Part shown: piece by piece, positions 4,841 through 5,355 of the stretch | Layout: every line of letters starts with the position of its first letter | Numbering within the stretch: the first letter of the stretch is position 1 | Assembly: GCA_027027675.1 (NCBI GenBank) | Contig: JALVKT010000049.1 | Coordinates: forward strand, 1 to 5,355 | DNA from: Thermofilaceae archaeon | GTDB taxonomy: Archaea > Thermoproteota > Thermoprotei > Thermofilales > Thermofilaceae | DNA length: 5,355 bases | Direction: 5' to 3' | Translations under genes and position numbers: made by a program | The notes under the pieces: model-generated | Database searches by the model: none | Told to the model about the DNA's origin: nothing | Seen by the model: the letters and a program-made list of their open reading frames with translations, nothing else

Positions 4841-5355
4841 ATGGAATACACGTTTCTAGGCCCCACAAAAGAGAAAATTTCGAGGGTGGGGCTGGGGACA
4901 TGGCAGTTCAGCCAGACATGGGGCGTGGAGGACTATGAGACTGCCCGCGGAATAATAGAGGAGGCCCACGCCCGGGGGATAAACCTAATCGACACGGCGA
5001 TAGTCTATGGGGACGGGCTGAGCGAGGAGTTTATAGGGCGCGCACTCAAGGAGCTGGGGCTGCGGGACGAGTTCATTGTTGCGTCTAAGATTCCCGGCCA
5101 GTTCCTCGCGTGGGGCGACGTGATAAAGGCCGTGGAGGGAAGCCTCCGCCGCCTCCAGGTTGACGCGATAGACCTTATGCAGGTTCACTGGCCGCCTGTG
5201 TGGCACAACATCCCGACCTGCGAGTACATGAGGGCCCTTGAGAGGCTCGTGACGCTGGGCAAGATAAGGTATATTGGCCTCAGCAACTTCCCGCCAATAC
5301 TCGCGTGGGAGGCGCAGGAGTGCCTCGCCAGGGAGGAGATAGTGAGCCTGCAGGT
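4841..5355 (+). CDS. Aldo/keto reductase, N-terminal part; runs off the right edge
   Basis: The 171 codons present match the aldo/keto reductase superfamily, which uses NADPH or NADH to reduce aldehydes and ketones on a TIM barrel in the cytosol. The catalytic tetrad is complete: Asp51 (NLIDTA), Tyr56 (VYGDG), Lys83 (VASKIPG) and His116 (QVHWPP). The opening strand VGLGTWQFS, the SEEFIGRAL segment and the later GKIRYIGLSNFPP (140-152) are typical, the last one lying after beta strand 5 in the nucleotide-binding half. The missing part should hold the rest of the barrel and the NAD(P)-binding loop, so cofactor preference cannot be judged. ATG 4841 agrees with the TATA-like box at 4811-4819; an in-frame GTG directly before it is possible but less likely. 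The substrate is unknown. The regulator just upstream is the most obvious candidate for controlling it. Confidence 0.93.
   Translation, partial: MEYTFLGPTKEKISRVGLGTWQFSQTWGVEDYETARGIIEEAHARGINLIDTAIVYGDGLSEEFIGRALKELGLRDEFIVASKIPGQFLAWGDVIKAVEGSLRRLQVDAIDLMQVHWPPVWHNIPTCEYMRALERLVTLGKIRYIGLSNFPPILAWEAQECLAREEIVSLQ

Overview
The window looks like a GC-rich chromosomal segment of a hyperthermophilic archaeon, most likely from the Thermoproteota (Crenarchaeota). The signs are heavy use of AGG for Arg and ATA for Ile, frequent GTG and probable TTG starts, TATA-like boxes about 26-30 bases before start codons (pointing to leaderless or near-leaderless mRNAs), tightly packed genes, and families common in that phylum. 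I cannot name a genus from the sequence alone.

Left end (1-206): a minus-strand gene enters the window and runs off its left edge. Its N-terminus resembles the AmmeMemoRadiSam-system radical SAM enzyme. A short divergent promoter region separates it from a plus-strand run of three genes: a metallo-beta-lactamase-fold hydrolase (207-1061), a small four-helix membrane protein (1110-1559) and a DUF155/RMND1-family protein with a C-terminal membrane anchor (1566-2339). The last two are only 6 bases apart and are probably co-expressed.

Middle (2320-3485): a minus-strand operon reads right to left. It holds a small charged helical protein, an unrecognised helical protein with a C-x6-CC motif, and a CYTH-domain triphosphate tunnel enzyme (CyaB-like). 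Its genes overlap or are 1 base apart, each of the last two has a strong ribosome binding site inside the preceding gene, and its last gene overlaps the DUF155 gene tail to tail by 20 bases.

Right (3486-5355): an AT-rich intergenic island of about 250 bases, sharply different from the GC-rich genes, separates that operon from a divergent gene for a 352-residue putative transcription regulator. The regulator has an N-terminal winged helix-turn-helix and a probable second one in its C-terminal half. The island carries a 17-base near-palindrome that is a good candidate operator. An aldo/keto reductase (4841 to the window end) follows 38 bases downstream with its own probable leaderless promoter.

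No tRNA, rRNA, CRISPR array, insertion sequence or attachment site was seen. The least explained parts are the AT-rich island with the tandem winged-helix regulator, the two unknown genes translationally coupled to the CYTH enzyme, and the membrane protein/DUF155 pair.
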